Under the pieces are notes generated by a model. It made no database searches. It saw only the letters and a program-made list of their open reading frames with translations, and was not told the origin of the DNA. This document shows positions 60,842 through 64,000 of a DNA stretch of 64,000 nt, in pieces (positions within the stretch are counted from its first letter, which is position 1; each line of letters begins with the position of its first letter). Where the stretch lies: the NCBI RefSeq assembly GCF_040493455.1, contig NZ_JANFDA010000010.1:10195-74194 (forward strand), in the 5' to 3' direction. The translations under genes and the position numbers were made by a program. This stretch comes from Microcosmobacter sp040493455 (GTDB lineage Bacteria > Bacteroidota > Bacteroidia > Flavobacteriales > Flavobacteriaceae).

Positions 60842-61711
60842 ATGAAAAATATTATAAAAATAATTTCACTTCTACTTATCGTAGTTACTTATAGTTGTGA
60901 CCAGACCAATGAGAATTTCAACTCAGATCCAACAAGTGGATGGGTAGAGTTTTTTGGGCCAGCAACAACAACTGGACAAACATCTCCAAGTGTTAGTATA
61001 CCATTAGATGTTAGAGTTCCTATTTACGAAAACGGATTAAACATCAGTTATACCATATCTGCTGCTGAAGGAGACTTCACACAGTTCGTATCTGCATCTA
61101 GCGGTACTGCTTTTGCTGACCCAGCAGATAACACTAGAAATGTTTCTATAGACATTCCTTTGATGAACATGGATGCAGGTAGAGATTTTGTAACATCATT
61201 TGATATTACAATAACAAGCGTTGATAATGGTGTTCGTGTTGGAGTAGACGAGAATAGTATTACAACTCATAGAGTTACTATTCCTTGTTCTAACCCAGCA
61301 GTAGTTGGAGCAGACTTCTTTGTAGGAGACTATGCTATTGCAGATGTAGCTGCTACGATCGGTCCAGGTAATGGTACTGAGAACTTTGCAGCTGGTACAG
61401 TTACTTTGGCTGTTGATCCAACAAATCCAAACAGAAGAATTTTCTCTTCTGCTGCGTTACCAGCATTTAATGCTGAGATTGAAACAGTAACAATAGAATT
61501 TACTACAGATAACGTGGTTATCTTAGGCGATGTAGATCCAAGCTTGTCTTGTGGTGGAGGTATTCCATACACATTCACAGGAGCTGCTGTTGCAGATAGC
61601 TCACCTTGGGATATCTGTAATGATACATTCATTACTGTGGTGTACACTGAAGATCCATTTGGATCGTGTGGAGGACCATACGTGTCATCATTTACATTGA
61701 CTGCACTGTAG
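60842..61711 (+). CDS. Lipoprotein of the SusCD operon, beta-sandwich type
   Basis: A 289-residue lipoprotein with the signal IISLLLIVVTYSCDQ. The first half is Calx-beta-like (VEFFGPATTTGQTSPSVSIPLDVRV, TSFDITITSVDNGVRVGVD). The second half is a beta-sandwich with many Thr and Gly. No enzymatic motif is seen. It is the last gene before a clear terminator, and with the previous gene it forms the SusCD-lipoprotein set; such SusCD-linked lipoproteins usually bind the substrate at the surface. Confidence 0.75.
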   Translation: MKNIIKIISLLLIVVTYSCDQTNENFNSDPTSGWVEFFGPATTTGQTSPSVSIPLDVRVPIYENGLNISYTISAAEGDFTQFVSASSGTAFADPADNTRNVSIDIPLMNMDAGRDFVTSFDITITSVDNGVRVGVDENSITTHRVTIPCSNPAVVGADFFVGDYAIADVAATIGPGNGTENFAAGTVTLAVDPTNPNRRIFSSAALPAFNAEIETVTIEFTTDNVVILGDVDPSLSCGGGIPYTFTGAAVADSSPWDICNDTFITVVYTEDPFGSCGGPYVSSFTLTAL

Positions 61712-61732
61712 GTTAATTATTCTAATAAATCT

Positions 61733-61771
61733 AAAGCCTGTATTTATTTTTAAATACAGGCTTTGTTTTTT
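61733..61771 (+). terminator. Terminator of the SusCD operon
   Basis: AAAGCCTGTATTTA pairs with TAAATACAGGCTTT around TTTT, followed by a T-rich run. It lies 21 nt after the last operon gene. Confidence 0.9.
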
Positions 61772-61868
61772 ATAAGCAGCAAATAGCTTAAATAATTTAT
61801 AAATTCAGATGAAGTTTTCTTACTTGGAAGTTTTATTTGTTATGTTTGCTTAAAAAGTTGAAATCTTT

Positions 61869-63860
61869 ATGTTAATGAGTAAATGCCTTTCCTGGAATAG
61901 GTTAATATTCTTTTTTATTACTGTTTTAATTTCGTCTAGCACGTTTTCACAACAATTGAAGAAAGTAAAGCAGAAGCCTTCACCAAACGATACTATAAGC
62001 AATCTGACTAATAGAAGAGGAAAGTCTAATGTCAAGAAAAATCTAAAGGCGAAGATTACTGATTATACAATTTTTAAGCCCAAAGGCGATACCATAGTAT
62101 TAGATACCTCTCTAACTATAAAGAAGGAGTATAAGTTCAATTACTTAAGAAAAGATAATTTTAATCACATTCAGTTTTCCAATATAGGGCAAACCTATAA
62201 TACATTAAGCCATAATTTTAATCATAATGGCTCAATGCCATTGTTTGGAGCAAGGGCAAGGCATTTTAATTATATGGAAGTTGAAGACATTAATTATTAC
62301 CGTGTTGCTACACCCTTAACAGAACTATTCTTCAAAACAGCCTTTGAGCAAGGGCAAGTACTAGACGCATTCTTTACTGTAAACACTTCAAAGAACCTGA
62401 ACTTCTCTATAGCATACAAAGGATTGCGATCGCTAGGGAAATATCAGAATATATTAACAAGCACTGGTAATTTTAGGTTTACCTCAAATTTTACTACAAA
62501 AAATAATAAGTATCGTCTCAATACACACATGGTAACGCAAGACTTATTGAATCAAGAAAATGGAGGTTTAACTGATGAGGACATTATTAATTTTGAAAGC
62601 GGTAATGAAGAATTCCTAGATCGTTCAGTTTTCGACCCTAATTTTCAGAATGCCGAAAACATTCTCGAAGGCAAACGATTTTATATTAATCATGTATACG
62701 ATATAAAAAGAAAGAAAGATTCATTATCCAATTCTAGATTAAGCATTAGGAATATAACATCACTAGAAGACAAATTTTATCAGTACGACCAAACCGCTGC
62801 AGTTGAAAGTTTTTTTGGTTCAGCCTTCAGTAATGTAATAAACGACAGAGTAACTCTAGAAGATTTTAATACCAGTTTACACTTAGAGTATTCAAATTTA
62901 GATTTAGGAACCATAACAGCAGGTGTTAACTACAACAATTTTAATTATGGTTATGATAAGTTAATTATACTCAATAATAATATAATCACCAATAGACTAA
63001 AAGGCGATAATATTACCTTCTTGGGTTCTTATAATAACAAATTCAATAAACTGAGCCTATCTGCTAACGGAGCCATAAATATTTCAGGAGACTTTGATGG
63101 ATATAATTTCGAATCCAGCCTTGCTTATATATTAAATGAAGATAATAGATTTCAAGTAGGTTTAGATATTAATTCAAGCTTGCCAACATATAATAAGTTA
63201 CTTTATCAAAGTGATTACTTAAATTATAATTGGGACAACAGCAATATGTTCGATAATGTATTGACAAGTAAGCTTTCTTTTTTAGCCGATTCAAAAAAGT
63301 TTGGAAGCGTGGAATTAGATTATACCACTATAAATAATCACACCTATTTTTCTAATCAAGACTTTACGATAGACAATACAAATATTAAGCCTCAACAATA
63401 TGGTGATAAGATCAATTATTTTAGAGTGAAAATTAATAAAGAATTCACCGTTGGGAAGTTTGCTTTAGACAATACAATATTATATCAAAAAGTAATCGAC
63501 GGAGAAGAAGTTTTAAATACTCCAGATATCATTACAAGAAATACCCTGTACTATTCCAATCATTTATTTAAGAAAGCAATGTTTTTACAAACAGGAGTAA
63601 CCTTAAATTATTTCACAGAATATTACATGGATGCGTACAATCCTTTACTGGCAGAATTCTATACTCAGAATCAAACCAAGCTAGGAGGATTTCCTAGATT
63701 AGACTTTTTTGTCAACGCCAAAGTGAGGCAGACCAGAATATATTTTAAGCTAGAACACTTCAATTCAGCCTGGACGGGCTACAATTATTATACATCACCA
63801 AATTATCCATACCGGGATTTTGCGATCCGCTTTGGTCTGGTATGGAACTTTTTCCTGTAG
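61869..63860 (+). CDS. Putative porin (outer-membrane beta-barrel)
   Basis: A 663-residue protein of the flavobacterial 'putative porin' type. A signal peptide (LIFFFITVLISSSTFS) and a basic segment are followed by FNYLRKDNFNHIQFSNIGQTYNTLSH and many alternating hydrophobic strands, ending in FAIRFGLVWNFFL, whose terminal Phe/Leu pattern fits a beta-barrel insertion signal. It has its own position after the SusCD terminator. ATG 61869 and ATG 61875 are both possible starts. The substrate is unknown. Confidence 0.8.
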   Translation: MLMSKCLSWNRLIFFFITVLISSSTFSQQLKKVKQKPSPNDTISNLTNRRGKSNVKKNLKAKITDYTIFKPKGDTIVLDTSLTIKKEYKFNYLRKDNFNHIQFSNIGQTYNTLSHNFNHNGSMPLFGARARHFNYMEVEDINYYRVATPLTELFFKTAFEQGQVLDAFFTVNTSKNLNFSIAYKGLRSLGKYQNILTSTGNFRFTSNFTTKNNKYRLNTHMVTQDLLNQENGGLTDEDIINFESGNEEFLDRSVFDPNFQNAENILEGKRFYINHVYDIKRKKDSLSNSRLSIRNITSLEDKFYQYDQTAAVESFFGSAFSNVINDRVTLEDFNTSLHLEYSNLDLGTITAGVNYNNFNYGYDKLIILNNNIITNRLKGDNITFLGSYNNKFNKLSLSANGAINISGDFDGYNFESSLAYILNEDNRFQVGLDINSSLPTYNKLLYQSDYLNYNWDNSNMFDNVLTSKLSFLADSKKFGSVELDYTTINNHTYFSNQDFTIDNTNIKPQQYGDKINYFRVKINKEFTVGKFALDNTILYQKVIDGEEVLNTPDIITRNTLYYSNHLFKKAMFLQTGVTLNYFTEYYMDAYNPLLAEFYTQNQTKLGGFPRLDFFVNAKVRQTRIYFKLEHFNSAWTGYNYYTSPNYPYRDFAIRFGLVWNFFL

Positions 63861-63941
63861 AGAATACGCAGTAACCATCGCATAATTAACACCTTATATA
63901 TATAGTAGTAATATTCTCCAAAAAAAGGTTATAAAAATGTT

Positions 63942-63970
63942 TTGTGGTTTATGAAAGGGTTTTATATTTG
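63942..63970 (+). promoter_or_regulatory. Promoter reading out of the right edge
   Basis: TTG at 63942-63944 (-33) and TATATTTG at 63963-63970 (-7) are spaced by 18 nt, an excellent fit to the Bacteroidota consensus. The following 30 nt (GCGCCCTCGAAAGCGGGGGA and on) contain no start codon in a good context. The target gene lies beyond 64000. Confidence 0.65.
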
Positions 63971-64000
63971 CGCCCTCGAAAGCGGGGGATGTTGTGATGT

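Noticed and set aside
1..64000. tRNA or rRNA genes, insertion-sequence transposases or prophage genes
   Set aside because: I saw no cloverleaf with a plausible anticodon arm, no rRNA sequence, and no transposase or phage structural motif; a covariance-model scan would be needed to exclude a missed tRNA.

Overview
The window looks like a chromosomal segment of a marine Flavobacteriaceae (Bacteroidota). The evidence is low GC, promoters with the Bacteroidota -7 motif TAnnTTTG, a protein with a type IX secretion sorting domain, a SusC/SusD pair, a putative porin, DUF4136/DUF1573/DUF5522 proteins, and many short lipoprotein signals. The species cannot be named from the sequence. All family assignments are made by eye from the translated sequence; no database search was run.

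1-14.5 kb is an aerobic phenylacetyl-CoA (paa) catabolic cluster on the + strand: the end of paaC, then paaD, paaG, paaH, paaI, paaJ, a short SDR, paaZ with an extra C-terminal DinB-like domain, an enoyl-CoA hydratase-like protein and paaY. It is followed by E2, a branched-chain aminotransferase and a fused E1 of a branched-chain 2-oxoacid dehydrogenase. Transamination plus oxidative decarboxylation could turn phenylalanine into phenylacetyl-CoA, so the two blocks may form one route (inference). This block is crowded with REP-like palindromes, several of them inside coding sequences, and holds three copies of a ~173-bp structured repeat plus a candidate three-way-junction RNA.

14.6-23.4 kb holds tandem bestrophin channels, a TetR/SRPBCC/membrane-protein operon with two matching 15-bp operators, a SulP transporter, and a DUF5522-hutU-DUF4136 operon. 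23.4-28.3 kb is one 1633-residue secreted T9SS protein. 28.4-31.4 kb carries a PLP-dependent desulfhydrase/deaminase, a LysM glucosaminidase lipoprotein and hemL. 31.4-37.8 kb has two small Spy-like periplasmic proteins, a helical-repeat protein, YiaA-like and CPBP-like membrane proteins and two overlapping alpha/beta hydrolases. 37.8-41.7 kb has a large zinc metalloprotease and a diheme cytochrome lipoprotein.

41.8-44.9 kb is the most unusual spot. A Tat-type lipoprotein whose mature part is almost entirely DGYYD repeats (17 Tyr) is followed after 31 nt by a GT4-GT9 glycosyltransferase fusion with a small C-terminal domain that resembles a RiPP recognition/PqqD-like fold, and then by a convergent GT2-type glycosyltransferase. 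I propose a tyrosine-rich surface peptide that is glycosylated by its neighbours (inference).

45-55 kb is mostly housekeeping: lysS, DUF1573, a membrane-bound LuxR regulator, a Pmp3-type micropeptide, lipB, an OmpA-family protein, a large lipoprotein and rnhB. 55.6-63.9 kb carries a SusC/SusD system with two small lipoproteins and a porin. A strong promoter at the right edge reads out of the window.
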